A DNA stretch of 64,000 nucleotides, from contig NW_006767450.1 of NCBI RefSeq assembly GCF_000264995.1, positions 45,728 to 109,727 of the forward strand, given 5' to 3'. Origin of the DNA: Punctularia strigosozonata HHB-11173 SS5 (lineage: Eukaryota > Basidiomycota > Agaricomycetes > Corticiales > Punctulariaceae). Both the position numbers and the translations under genes were made by a program. This document shows, piece by piece, positions 1 through 11,530 of this stretch (its first letter is position 1; the number at the start of each line of letters is the position of its first letter). The notes under the pieces are model-generated. The model had not been told where the DNA came from. It did not search any database and worked only from the letters and a program-made list of their open reading frames with translations.

Positions 1-32
1 GTTCGGTGTCAAGCATATAGTGTCAACAGTGC

Positions 33-180
33 CCCGCCCTCACCGTCAGCCGCACCCCGCCCGTCGCCAGCCGCGCCCCGCCCGTCGTCAATCGCCCCCC
101 GCCCTCGCCGTCAAACGTGCCCCGTCCTCTTCGTCAGTCGCGTCTGCACTCGGCATCAACCGTGCCCTGTCTTCGACAGT
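33..180. repeat. GC-rich degenerate minisatellite
   Basis: About five or six imperfect units of 21-24 bp, each combining a GCCCCGCCC-like core with a CGTCA-like segment, run head to tail and then fade into unique sequence. Long open frames across it come from the base composition and I do not read them as genes. Confidence 0.45.
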
Positions 181-717
181 CACGCCTGCACTCGTAGCTG
201 CGCACACCTTAGTTGATGCAGGGTGCGGTCATAAAGTATCGTACACTGCTTCCATCCCCTATGCCCTCTTTCGCCCAACGCCAAGCGCGAGCCGCCAACG
301 CGCTCGCGCTCGGCACAGCTTCCATCCCCCGTGCCAGCATGGAGCCACCGGTGAGGACGCCAGATGCACGCTTGTGCCGCGTCGCACAAGTTTGCCCAAC
401 ACCGGAGAACATGAGGCCTCCGGGATGCGCATGCACGATACGACCTTCGCAGCTTCCACCCCCCCGCCCTTGCCGTCTGACGCACGACACGACATCCGAT
501 TGGCACCCGCTGGCTGGCAGCACCAGCACGGAGTCACCGACCAAGACGCGAGAGGCACGCTGGTGCCGCATGGTATAACTTTGCCCACCACCCAAGACGC
601 AGGCCCCTGTGATGCGTACACACGACACGATCGGCACCCACGACCGGTTAGCAGCGCCAGCACGGAGCCTCAGAGTATGTGTTACTGGGATGTATTGTAC
701 ACAGTAATTAGCCAACA

Positions 718-787
718 CAGATGACGCTGCTGCCGGTACTGCAGGGGACGTGTCGGGAACGTCCGTTTGGGCCTGAACCGGCTCGTA
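718..787. repeat. Dispersed ~70-bp repeat, copy 1
   Basis: This segment matches 19891-19960 in the same orientation with only a handful of differences. The distal copy lies in a tentative coding exon read on the minus strand (P/V/A-rich peptide), and the same peptide flavour can be read here. It is therefore probably a fragment of that gene family. No intact gene surrounds it. Confidence 0.6.
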
Positions 788-1600
788 TCAATGCTAGTGA
801 CCAAACCTGTCGTACAATTCACAGCTATTGCCACCAGAACCTCATACACATACTGCCTGCTAACTGAGTCTCGCGTGCCTCGCACGTCTCGCGCGTCTCG
901 ACAACAAACCGCGGCATCAGCCTCAGTACCCACATACGCCTCGTACCCATACTCATACAGTATAAACTCCGGCTATATGAGAGCTGGATAGACCCCCACC
1001 TTCCTTAGCACGTGCCACCACCGTCATGACGGCTGTGTAATAAACCTATGGCAGCTCGTCCTCGATGACCGCCCTATAGCTACGTGTACGGGACGACCGC
1101 TCTACAAGGTACCTGATTACGCTGTCGCTATCAAGATCAAACTAACAGACGCGCAACGTCGAGGGAAAGTCAAGGTGATTACATTATGACGGAAACGTCA
1201 TCGCCCTATGAACACTGATCAATAGGTATCGGGCACGTATCGCACAATGTAAACGGCGACTAGAGAGCAAAACACATCTCAGTACCATTAAGTGCAGCCC
1301 GGAAACGGGCACGACGCTGTCCAGTCCTTGGCCACAAAATCCAGTAGCAGCCGAATCGCAGGGTCGCTGAAGCACGACGATAAATCGCTGCAGTATCGGG
1401 TATATGTGCAGTCCTCGTATGCGATCCAATATGATCCGATTTCTGACCACAAACTGCAGCTATGTATATGGCACGTGGAGTTTCCACAGCATGGGCAACA
1501 TGGTAACCTCGGCAAGAAACCCCAGCAAACCAGAAGTCTTCCCTTCCTTGGTCGATCCTGCCCATAACAATACACCCCAGCAACAGCCTGAGAGGCTCTG
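788..1600. other. Intergenic, no gene recognised
   Basis: Short open frames on both strands have no recognisable motif, no convincing splice chain and no repeat structure. The 181-717 stretch before the dispersed repeat is equally featureless. Confidence 0.5.
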
Positions 1601-1631
1601 ATAACACGTTAGCATGCTCGCGCTCTCTCCG

Positions 1632-2900
1632 AGATAAACTCGGGCTGGAGCATGAGGAGGGCAATCCAAGCAGCTCGATCCCGACCTCGGCCACATACTC
1701 TAGCAGCATTACGAGGAATTCGCACCGGCCGCAAACACGCCCGCGTCACTTCCTTGATAAACTCCAGCTGGAGCTTGAGGAGGGCAGACCGTGCGGCGCA
1801 ACCCCGACCTCGACCAAATACCTCAGCAACATCTCGACAAGGTTGCGGGCCGTAAGTATTAGCACGTCTGCTTTCTCTTCCTGACAAACTCCAGCTAAAC
1901 TTGGGAAGGGCGATCCACGTGGCTCGATCCCGACCTCGGCCACATACTCTAGCAGCATTACGAGGAATTCGCACCGGCCGCAAACACGCCCGCGACACTT
2001 CCTTGATAAACTCCAGCTGGAGCTTGAGGAGGGCAGACCGTGCGGCGCGACCCCGACCTCGACCAAATACCTCAGCAACATCTCGACGAAGTTGCGGGCC
2101 GTGAATACCGTTCGTCCCTGTCCTCTTTATGACAAACTCCAGCTAAAGTTGGGAAGGGCAATCCACGCGGCTCTGCCCCGGCCTTGGCCAGAAACCCCAG
2201 CAGCATTCCGAGGTTCTATGCCAGGACCGCCAGCACGCCCGCGCCGATTCCATGATAAACTCCAGCTGGAGCTTGAGGAGGGCAGACCGTGCGGCGCGAC
2301 CCCGACCTCGACCAAATACCTCAGCAACATCTCGACGAAGTTGCGGGCCGTGAATACCGTTCGTCCCTGTCCTCTTCCTGACAAACTCCAGCTAAAGTTG
2401 GGAAGGGCAATCCACGCGGCTCTGCCCCGGCCTCGGCCAGAAACCCCAGCAGCATTCCGAGGTTTTATGCCAGGACCGCCAGCACGCCCGCGCCGATTCC
2501 ATGATAAACTCCAGCTGGAGCTTGAGGAGGGCAGACCGTGCGGCGCAACCCCGACCTCGACCAAATACCTCAGCAACATCTCGACAAGGTTGCGGGCCGT
2601 AAGTATTAGCACGTCTGCTTTCTCTTCCTGACAAACTCCAGCTAAACTTGGGAAGGGCGATCCACGCGGCTCGATCCCGACCTCGGCCACATACTCTAGC
2701 AGCATTCCGAGAGGATTCATACCGGCCGCAAACACGCCCGCATCACTTCTACGACAAACTCCAGCGAGAGCTTGAGAAGGGCAGACCGTGCGGCGCGACC
2801 CCGACCTCAACCAAGTACCTCAGCAACATCTCGACGAGGTCTCGTGTCGTGGATATCAGTACGTCCACGTCGTCTTGCGGATAAACTTCTGCTAATGCAC
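1632..2900. repeat. Tandem array, ~125-bp unit, about 10 copies
   Basis: The anchor GA[TC]AAACTCC (or a close variant) recurs at about 1632, 1758, 1883, 2005, 2130, 2251, 2380, 2503, 2631, 2752 and 2879, giving spacings of 121-129 bp. Two unit types alternate: one with a GGAAGGGC[GA]ATCCACG stretch, one with a GAGGAGGGCAGACCGTGCGG stretch, so the higher-order period is about 248 bp. The middle of the array stays open on both strands for about 180-230 codons because 123 bp is a multiple of three. I recognise no protein domain, and copies at the edges are the most diverged, as expected for an array evolving by unequal exchange. Confidence 0.85.
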
Positions 2901-3357
2901 GAGGAGGATAGACCTGTCACCCGAGTCCGCCTCGGCCGGATATCATAGCAACCACCCAACATGCTTGTACGTCGATGCAATCTCAGCAATAGGTTGCATC
3001 GCATTAAATCAAACATATCTCATTGTTATTCACTCTGCGTCAGCCGATGAACTGGCAGACGGCCGTTTTTTGCCTTGCGTCGTAACTCTCGGTCTAAGTA
3101 TTGTATCACCCAGAATGTTACCGTGTCAACCCGATATCATACACTGCATGTTAATCAACATCTATGAATCTTTGATTCGACGGCATTAAGCTCATAAGAC
3201 CTTGCACCAAGTGCAGCGCGTATATCCATTAAGATGATAATACTAGGCATTTCTACATTCAAAGGCAATACGAAAACAGTCATATCACTATAGACGAGGG
3301 CGTCTGATGGTGCCGATCCTCATTATCTTTACCGGTAATCGAGATTGCAATGCGCAC
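2901..3357. other. Intergenic, nothing recognised
   Basis: AT-richer unique sequence downstream of the minus-strand gene that ends at 3358. It has no repeat, no ORF with recognisable motifs and no clear RNA gene. It probably holds the 3' untranslated region of that gene. Confidence 0.4.
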
Positions 3358-6300
3358 CTACTTGCGAGGGGGCTGGCCTTCTTTTCCCTCCTCGTCGTTC
3401 GCGGACTGGCCCGTTCCCGTTGCAGCTACTGTCAGGACCCAGCATACATCACTCGCACCTTCGGCTAGCTTTTCGCGAAGCTTCGGCTCCTCGGTGGACA
3501 AGTAAATACAGACAAGCGAAGCGACGATTGTGACGACGCCGAGGCGGCCATACTTCAGCTCGGGATATTGAGCATTCGGCGGGGGAGTACGAGAATGGGG
3601 CATAGTGGTTTTACGCCATCCGGGTTGAAGGGTCGCCCACCAGCAGAACCACCCCACTACATCCCGAGGGGTGTTGTCTGACTTCATCTTCTCAAAGTCA
3701 CGTTGCTCGCCTGTCATCCATCTCCGAATGATATCAGGGCGATTCGTGATCTTGGTACGGGTCTAGAAGGGCAAATGAGAACGATCTACTAACATCCGAT
3801 ACACGGTACTCACTTTTCGTACGATGAACTGACCTTTGGCTTCGAATACGATAAACACCTTGACCATTTGCAAAAACTCGAGGTGCGAGCCGTAGTCTTG
3901 AGAACCCATGAACCTCACCGCGGACGCGAAGTACTCCGGAAGGCTGGAGTCCGCTTCCACTTGTGCGATGAGTTCAACGATCGGGAGCGTCGTGTCCAAT
4001 TGGCAGCTCTCGGAGGCGGCAAGCTTCGTTGACGCCTTGCGGACGCGGTTGGACTTGCGAGAAGAGATAGCCGCGGGTGTAGTAGCCTTGGGATTCTGCT
4101 TAGAGTTGCTAGGAGAGGTGGCCGCCGGATGCTTGGCAGCTGCAGAGTTCACCCGTTCATTACGCTCCTCTTCGTCCAAATCGGACGGAGTAACCCCAAG
4201 TGGTGTATTATCTTCGCCACCCTCATCGCCGTCCGAGTCCAAGTCAACCATTCCATCGTTGGGTGCTGGCGACGAGCCGAGCCGTTTGCGTGGGACCCGT
4301 ACAACCGAGGGTGTTACAGCGCGAGTCGCAGCAGCTGATGACGCAACGAGAGCAGCAGCAGGAGGTGGAGATGCTGCAGCCGCGGCGGGAGGCGGAGGCG
4401 CTGCAGTCGCGACGGGAGGCGGAGGCGCTTGGGCCGCGACGGGAGGCGGAGGCGCTTGGACCGCGACGGGAGGCGGAGGCGCTTGGACCGCGACGGGAGG
4501 CGGAGGCGCTGCAGCTGCGACGGGAGGCGGAGGCGCTGCAGCCGCGACGGGAGGCGGAGGCGTTGCAGCTGCGACGGGAGGCGGAGGCGTTGCAGCTGCG
4601 ACGGGAGGCGGAGGCGCTGCAGCCGCGACGGGAGGCAGAGGTGCTGGAGGCGCGGCCGGCGCTTGGGGCGCGACGGGATGCGGAGTCGCTGCAGCTGCGA
4701 CGGGAGGCGGAGGCGCTGCAGCCGCGATAGGAGGCAGCGCAGTATCAGGAGGCAGTGCAGCGCCAGGAGGGGAAAGCTCAGAGGTGGGAGGCGGCGCCGC
4801 TGGAGACGCGACAGGAGGCGGCGCGGTGTCAGGAGGCGGCGCGGCACCGAGAGGGGAAAGCTCAGAGAATGCGTAACTTTCGGCCTGCGCAAGAAGCTCC
4901 GCATTGCGACGAGTCTTTGCTTTCTTGTGGTTGGTGGCGACATCCTGGGCCTTGCGGCGCCTTTTCGAAGGGACTGCGTTTCCTGACGAGGGTGCAAGAA
5001 CTTGTTCCGTGATAGATGCAGCTGCGGCAGCAAGGAACGCGGGGCTGAGGCCGTCTAGAGATGTCGCATCGCCAACCAGAGTCATATCCATCAAAGCGGG
5101 GTCGATCATAGAGTCGTACTCCTTTTGAAGTGCAGGAGTTGCAGGAGTTGACGTCGAATAGGTGGGCGATGTTGTTTGAGATCTCTCGAGACTCATCGCC
5201 AGACATTCATCTTTTGCTATTTACACCTTCTGTCAGATTTTGTTTTCGTCTGAAGTTACAAAGGAGTCAACTCACACCAAGTTTCATTGCAGAATTGTCG
5301 AAAATTCTCTATGTCCGCTTTGTGGTCAGAATTCCAGGACGAATAATCTATTCCTTGCTTGCATTGTCCCATAGACAAACTAAACAATGCACGTCAGCAA
5401 TGACCTAAGTATCCTCAGTTTTTTCAACTCACTGCAAAGTGTTTACGTCCCCGCCGGCACGAGGTAGACGCCCCCCGCAAGTAACACTGAAGTGCCATCC
5501 GGTCTGCTTGTGGAGGCTTTCCACAACGCGTTGCAGCGTGTGGGGTAGATTATCAAGGTACCTGAGAAAAGTTAGATGAGGAGCGGAACAAGTGACCATC
5601 GTACTCACTCTTGAACTTGCTTAGCACGGATCATATCGTCGTCGTCGTCAGGATCAATATCGATGTAGCGTTCGGCGTCGTCCTTGAGGTAACCTTTCTC
5701 ACGGTACTTGTCCACCAGTGCTCTCGTCTGGGCGTCACCCGCCTGATACTGTTCGGATGCCCATTTGTTACGAAACGACGCTTGTTTCTTCTCTGGCCAA
5801 CCGGCGTCCGTCGCTGCCTTCCATACCACATCGAACGCGGCCTTCACCTCGGGCTTATGATAGAAAAGACGTATCCAAGCATGCGGGAGCTAGTCGACAT
5901 GTCAGAAGACGGAGGGTAGTCTCACATGCTGAAACGCACCTGGGGTTTTCTCTTCTCTTTGTTCGAGAGATCGAGCGTTCGGGCGCGAACTGGAGCGGCA
6001 AGACCGGGTATAAGTGAGGCGGCAATGCGTTTTGCGTTGTTCTGGAACCAGTATGTAGCTTGCTATGAACCGAATTGGCGTCTGATCAGTATCTCGCAGC
6101 GTCACTTCAAGAGAGATATCATACCGCGAGTCGATGCGCGCGACGTTCAGCGCACGCGGCACACTTGAACGCCTTCATCACATCTCCACCGTTCTCAAGG
6201 ATCTCGTCCTCGGTAGGCATCACGGGGAACTTGCGAAGATATTGACCCCATATACGGCCGTAGAAGCCCTTCTTATCGGTGCCAGAATTCACGTAGTCGA

Positions 6301-6358
6301 TGCATAAGGTGGAGAAGAAAGCTCTCTCCTGCTCGTTGAAAACAGATGGACGGGACAT
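3358..6358 (-). CDS. Large proline-rich Agaricomycete-specific protein, 7 exons
   Basis: Exons (minus): 6358-6125, 6062-5940, 5889-5609, 5561-5433, 5379-5276, 5216-3814, 3762-3358. The six introns of 47-62 bp all have GT...AG borders and agreeing phases, giving 892 aa. The N-terminal 180 residues are charged and helical (FNEQERAFF start; a YWFQNNAKRIAAS segment right after intron 1). Next comes an acidic IDIDPDDDDD stretch, then a small globular segment containing LPHTLQRVVESLHKQTGW. The middle is low-complexity (AAPPPPVA units, about 15 copies) preceded by a basic KRRRKAQD patch that could be a nuclear signal. The C-terminus has a TNRPDIIRRWM motif and GWFCWWATLQPGWRK. From memory this architecture (W-x-FxN, TLQ...TGW, RP...W, WW-x2-LQPxWR) recurs in many unnamed mushroom proteins. 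I know no function. The frame is unbroken, so I treat it as a real gene. The start is the first ATG of exon 1; upstream exons cannot be excluded. Confidence 0.8.
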
Positions 6359-7044
6359 AGCGAAATCGTGCGCAGTGGAGTTGGGCCGAGGGCTATCGCA
6401 GTATATTGCGTTACTTTCCTTAAAGCTCAGTCAACTTATATACCTCAGCAAAATGCAGCTCTCCGCCTCCTTCGTGGCGATCCCACAACAAAATCTTGCA
6501 TCTACCGACAGAGTGGCTGTTCTTCAAGGTACGTCTCACCACATTCTCCTCCAGTACTCGGTCTGGATCTGATACAACGTCGACGATAGCTGCCATAGGA
6601 AAGAAATCGGCATGACATCGTGCGCGCCAAGCTTTGCCGGTGCCTGTCGTGTAGTTTCTACGCGATGTTTCACTGCACAGAATGGTATCAGTAAAATTTC
6701 TCCTCTTTTTTTGCTATGAGTCTCATCGCGCACGTTCCCGATGGGACACATTCCAGATGTCTTCTATAATAGGCTGTTGCACGCCTGCCCAACGATCCGC
6801 CGCCTTTCGGCATTTTCCTTGAATTTCATGATGGCGCGGTGATGTGTTTGAGGTGATACGTGACACTGATGCAGCAACACCCTCAAGGACTCGTCCAGTG
6901 GCTTGAACATCCGATGCACTGTGGTACTCGTTACCTGCCGCGAACTTGATAGTACATGACCCAGTCGCTCGTGGTTGTTCACCAAAATCATACATCGAGA
7001 GCGGAAACGACGGCCTTCGTAATCAAACTTGACCTTCCGGTGCG

Positions 7045-7320
7045 CTGCGGCATTTTCTGGAGGCAAGACACTGACCTTGCGAGGTTGATACAGGCGCCGA
7101 TGTCAACGCCCCATCTATTCGACGGCCCTTATGTCATCGGCATAGTGCGCAGGGGTTTGACGATCTGCACCGGTGCAATTTTTGCTACGCTCCGCATATT
7201 CCATATTGACTCTGCGAAGTTCGTAGTTGCATCCGCAACGTCTGCGGCAATGATCGCAGGTTGTCAGGTCCGGCAAAATGCGAATCGCGAGTATCATCGT
7301 CCATGATATTCATTCAGATT
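7045..7320. repeat. Direct repeat A, copy 1 (~275 bp)
   Basis: Begins with GCGGCATTTTC and a GGCAAGACACTGACCTTGCG stretch, and ends near a CGAATCGCGAGTATCATCG stretch. All of these recur in the same order about 414-416 bp downstream. The copies differ at roughly one base in eight by eye, so the duplication is old. Confidence 0.75.
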
Positions 7321-7459
7321 GTCTCCGCCGTGACGATACTACGGGACGTCTTTGCCACATATGTGTGTCTGTGCATTTCCTCTCTCTCTGATCTTGACAC
7401 TCGTCAACAACAGCAAGTTGAACTCGTGTTTGGCTCGATAACCCGACCATCGAGTTCGT

Positions 7460-7735
7460 TGCGGCATTTCCCGAAGGCAAGACACTGACCTTGCGAGGTT
7501 GATACAGACACCGATGTCAACGCCCCATTTCCTTGATGGCCCTTATGTCACTGGCATCGTCCACAGGGGTTTGAAGATCTGGTCCGGTGCGGTTTTTACC
7601 ATGATCCGCAAATTCCATATTAACTCTGCGAAGTTTGTAGTGACATCCGCGATGTCTAGTTAACGATTGCAGGTTGTTAGGCTCGACAACATGCGAATCG
7701 CGAGTATCATCGCCCATGGTATTCATTCGACACCA
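7460..7735. repeat. Direct repeat A, copy 2 (~275 bp)
   Basis: Second copy of the block at 7045-7320, same orientation, separated by about 140 bp of unrelated sequence. Neither copy contains a convincing gene. Confidence 0.75.
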
Positions 7736-8660
7736 TATCTTTTCCACATGTGTACGGTACATTTCGTCGCCCCGGTCACGACACCCAAGGTAATATTCTA
7801 TTACTACAGCTCCGGTGTAAAGCAGTAATACGGCCCTCCCGAGGCTCAGTATGTAACATATACTCTGCGTGTCGTCATTCATGATTAGTTCCACGGATCG
7901 TGAGGAGGTTAACCAGGAGATGCGGTGTCTTCATGCTGACGCGCCAATACAGGCCGAGTCGTCCTCGACACTCGGCCCCGCTCCTTCCTGCCGCCGATTC
8001 ACCGCTGTCAGTTTGTGGCATCATGTGATAGCGGTGACAGCGGCTTTTCGCCTTGCTTCATCCTATATCCGAGCTTCGAACTAAGTGTCTCTCGTTGTCT
8101 ATGGGAAAGATAGGTTCTTTGTCCGAGGGACATCATGCTTTCACATTCCGTCATGGCATGTATACTGTCATATACGCAAACTCGTGTCAGCGCGCGATTT
8201 GATGCGCACTTCTTCGTGCCCGAGTCATGGGTGTAGATCTCCTCGTGCTCGCTGTGATAGGGCAAGGCAGTGCTACTCGTGGTTCTTATCCCTTGCGCAT
8301 TGACACATGTTCGCCGCAATCCACAACCGCATGCCCCATCAAACGCGAGTCCCGCCTACTTGTCGTACCCTGATCCTCAGCACCCTGATCGTCCGTGAGT
8401 CGTGCCATAAGTCTAGCCTTGCAACAGGTATCTGCCCGCTGCGCGCCTTTGAAGTTAAAAGCGGCGCTCTCCTTCGTTTGCGGCCAAGTTCCTTTCCCCC
8501 CGTTTCATCGTCGCTATAACTCCTGCAACTCTCGCTCAGCTCTCGCGGTTACGCTGCAGGTGTTGCGCTCACCAGCGGTCCGTCTCGTCACAACACGTTC
8601 GCACTGTTTTCTATTGATGCCGCTTGCCGCGCTCACTGCTTGTTTTGTTGTAGGCCCCTC

Positions 8661-9190
8661 ATGGAGGAAGGAGGTTACGAGTCGCTTCTCAAGGCGACGA
8701 AAACGCTCCAAACTGAGCGCCGGGAGCAAGAGTCTACCGCATCCGCGGTACAGGCATCTCCCAGACGTTTGAACGAGGCCCAATCAGCGTTCAGGATGTT
8801 GTCTTCGCTCTGTCACCTCTGGCTTGGTACGCATATCTCTTTAGCTTTTCGACCTTGACTGACGCGTGAACAGTGACGCCTGCTCCACGCTACAGTAATT
8901 CCCCGTGGCCGTTCAGCTTCCCGCGCGCCCCTCCTCCGTCCCCATCGCCCGTATACGAGTTGCTGGACGAAGCATCTCCAATTGGTCGTTTCGCTACTTA
9001 CAGTCTTGCCCCGCCCCTCCCGCCTTCTCCGCCGCCGTCCAATCCGCCCTCGTCGAGGGGTTCCCCCACGCCATCCCCTACTTTTGCTCCGCTTCCTATG
9101 TCGGGTTTTTATCCTTTCTATCGTTCATCCTCAAACGGGCCAGGTGGCAATAATGATACGGCATCGCGCGATGCCTCGTCCTCGTCTTGA
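8661..9190 (+). CDS. Possible two-exon gene, proline/serine-rich product
   Basis: Exons 8661-8826 and 8874-9190 join in frame across a 47-bp GTACGC...CAG intron (L-V junction). The product begins MEEGGYESLLKATKTLQ, is helical and charged for about 55 residues, then becomes P/S-rich (FPRAPPPSPSPVYE, LPPSPPPSNPPSSRGSP) and ends in a serine run before TGA. A GTTTTGTTGTAG acceptor-like sequence just upstream of the ATG hints at an earlier exon. No domain is recognised. It could equally be a chance frame in GC-rich DNA, so this is tentative. Confidence 0.3.
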
Positions 9191-9589
9191 TAATATATTG
9201 CGTTGGTAATCCAGATCGGAGTTGCACGTGTCGATCCCTCCTCGGTCAGTTGGACCGTCTATTGTACGATCATCCCACTGATCATTCACACAGAGTTATG
9301 GTTGTTTTGCTGACAATCACTCGGAGCATATTTTGCCATTTCTTGCTCGTTGACATGCGATGGAGCTGCTGCGTGCCGGTGCCGGCGCCCCCGCGTTCAT
9401 GGGAAACAGCCTGTTCGAGCGCCTAATAAAAAATGTTCGCTGCGTATATACTTCGGCACTTTGTATGTTTTCTCGTCATCCCACGATTCTCGAATCTATG
9501 TATCACCTATCCGCTCAAACACAAAATGTACTGCCGCACATACATTATAACATGCCAATATTCATTACGTGTCGCATCATGCTGGTCTT

Positions 9590-10300
9590 GTGCAGGAATG
9601 GACAGTAGCGGAGAAACAAATGTGAGCACTTGATAGTCGTTCGACGTTGCGCCTCGACGGCATCGTCGACATCGTCTCCTTGCATCCCGCCACCCCATCC
9701 CTTAACCTCGTCAAGTGCAATGGGATAAGACAAGTCATATACCAACGACCCGGCAACACATGCTATGAGAGCAACCACTCGACCAACCAAACATATCTTG
9801 TTTAGCTCGTTATCGCGTCGTCTTCTGAAGCGTCCCAACGCAGATCGGAGAGTGTACGTCCATCTGTACACCTACACAGATAAAAGTAATCTAGGCAGTT
9901 ACACAGATTCCAAATCTCCTCAACAGGTATCCAGGAGTATACGCTCGAACCTCCATACATCGCGAGCAATGATTCCAATCAGTGACGCTCCGGGTCATAC
10001 ATCGATGTTGAACGCTACCACGTATCTGCTTTACTGCACTCATATTTGCGTACGGTTTCGAAGGCAGCTTGGATTCCGATACCAGGTGGTAGGCAGGACT
10101 CGGAAACGACAAGCCTCGAGCTAGTAGAGTTCCGATAGTACCTTGGCATTCACTCATCACAACGGCACCAATGTCACTGAACTCGTATCTAGTTCCCCGT
10201 GATCAGGCAGGTGTCAACGTTTTCCCCCTACGCTTACCATAGTCGATAATATGTAGATGTCATTCAACATTACCGTCAGAGGATATATCAAGGACGAACC
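9590..10300. repeat. Direct repeat B, copy 1 (~0.7 kb)
   Basis: Carries the stretches GAGCAACCACTCGACCAAC, CTCGTTATCGCGTCGTCTTC and a CACCTACACAGATAAAAGTA block. All recur in order about 907 bp downstream. The central 250 bp are about 95% identical by eye and the ends are more diverged. Confidence 0.8.
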
Positions 10301-10489
10301 TTAGAGCTATCTGAGCTGGCGGTGAGACTGATGAGATCGTGAGATTCGATTCCAGTACCATACATGCCGTATGTGTCTGCTTGAATGTCATGAACCCCGC
10401 CTTTCATCCTCATCATGCCTAGCATCACCGCCTGAAGGTCCATCCATGTAGATAACGGCTGTCTCAATGAATACGTACTCATTGGTTAC
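10301..10489. other. Spacer between direct repeats B
   Basis: Unique sequence between the two copies. Nothing recognised. Confidence 0.4.
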
Positions 10490-11205
10490 TGCACATTTTG
10501 GTGCTGGGATGGAGAATAGCGGAGGAACAGTTGCGAGCACTCATGCTTCCGACATCGTGACTTGACCACACGACGTCGCATCCCACGACCCTTTTCATCG
10601 ACCTCGTCAAGCGCAATGGGCCAATATGATACATACTCAGTTGACTCCACAATACCTCAGCAATACACGCTATGAGAGCAACCACTCGACCAACCGAACA
10701 TATCTTGTTTAGCTCGTTATCGCGTCGTCTTCTGAAGCGTACCCGATGCAGATCGGAGAGCGTACGTCCATCTGTACACCTACACAGATAAAAGTAATCT
10801 AGGCAGTTACACAGATTCCAAATCTCCTCAACAGGTGTACAGGAGTATACGCTCGAACCTCCATACATCGCGAGCGATGATTCCGATCAGTGATGCTCCG
10901 AGTCATACATCGATGTTGAATGTTACCACGTATCTGCTTTACTGCACTCATACTTGCGCTCGGTTTCGAAGGCAGCTTAGAATCCGATACCAGGTGGTAG
11001 GCAGGACTCGGAAACGACGAGCTTCGATCTAGTAAAGTTCCGGTAGTACTTCGGGATCCACTCGTCACAACGGAGCCAATATCACTGAGCTGGTATGTGA
11101 TTCCCCGCGATCAGGTAGACTTTAACGTTGTTGCTTCACGCTGGCTATGTTCGATACGTGGATGCGATTCGGCATCATCTTCAAGATCATGAATGAATTT
11201 GCGAT
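10490..11205. repeat. Direct repeat B, copy 2 (~0.7 kb)
   Basis: Second copy of 9590-10300 in the same orientation. It ends about 325 bp upstream of the KDZ transposase start, so the pair may be subterminal to that element or an independent duplication. No open frame is shared convincingly between the copies. Confidence 0.8.
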
Positions 11206-11530
11206 TAGCAAACGGTAAGATTGGCAAGACCGTGAGATTCGATCTTCGATCTCAGATGAAATCTTGATCTGACAAGCATTGCAGTGCTATCGGGGCTTCA
11301 CCGAAGCTTCACCAAGCTGTCTAAGGCGGCGTACTGTATTACCGCTCGCCTTTCTCGTTGCCTTACGATCCCGCATCACAAAATCCTCGGCTGAGAATGT
11401 GGCGTTTGCCAGACCAATGCGCCCACGTGGTCATCTCCTGTGCTCGCTGGCACAAGTTACCTTTGGCGTTCACGTTCCTCCTCACCCGCTACTATTGCTT
11501 AAGAATCCGACGTGCGCCCGCTACGTCTTT

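Larger units (their letters stand above)
6359..8660. other. Intergenic stretch with one direct repeat pair
   Basis: Apart from the duplicated block listed separately (7045-7320 and 7460-7735), only short shadow-like frames occur. No splice-consistent gene was found on either strand. Confidence 0.4.

Noticed and set aside
1632-2900. CRISPR-like array
   Set aside because: The whole 125-bp unit repeats, with no short repeats separated by unique spacers, and the sequence is eukaryotic.
4314-5033. Long alternative frames opposite and within the proline-rich linker
   Set aside because: They come from a repeated GC-rich linker; only the minus frame with splice support connects to conserved ends.
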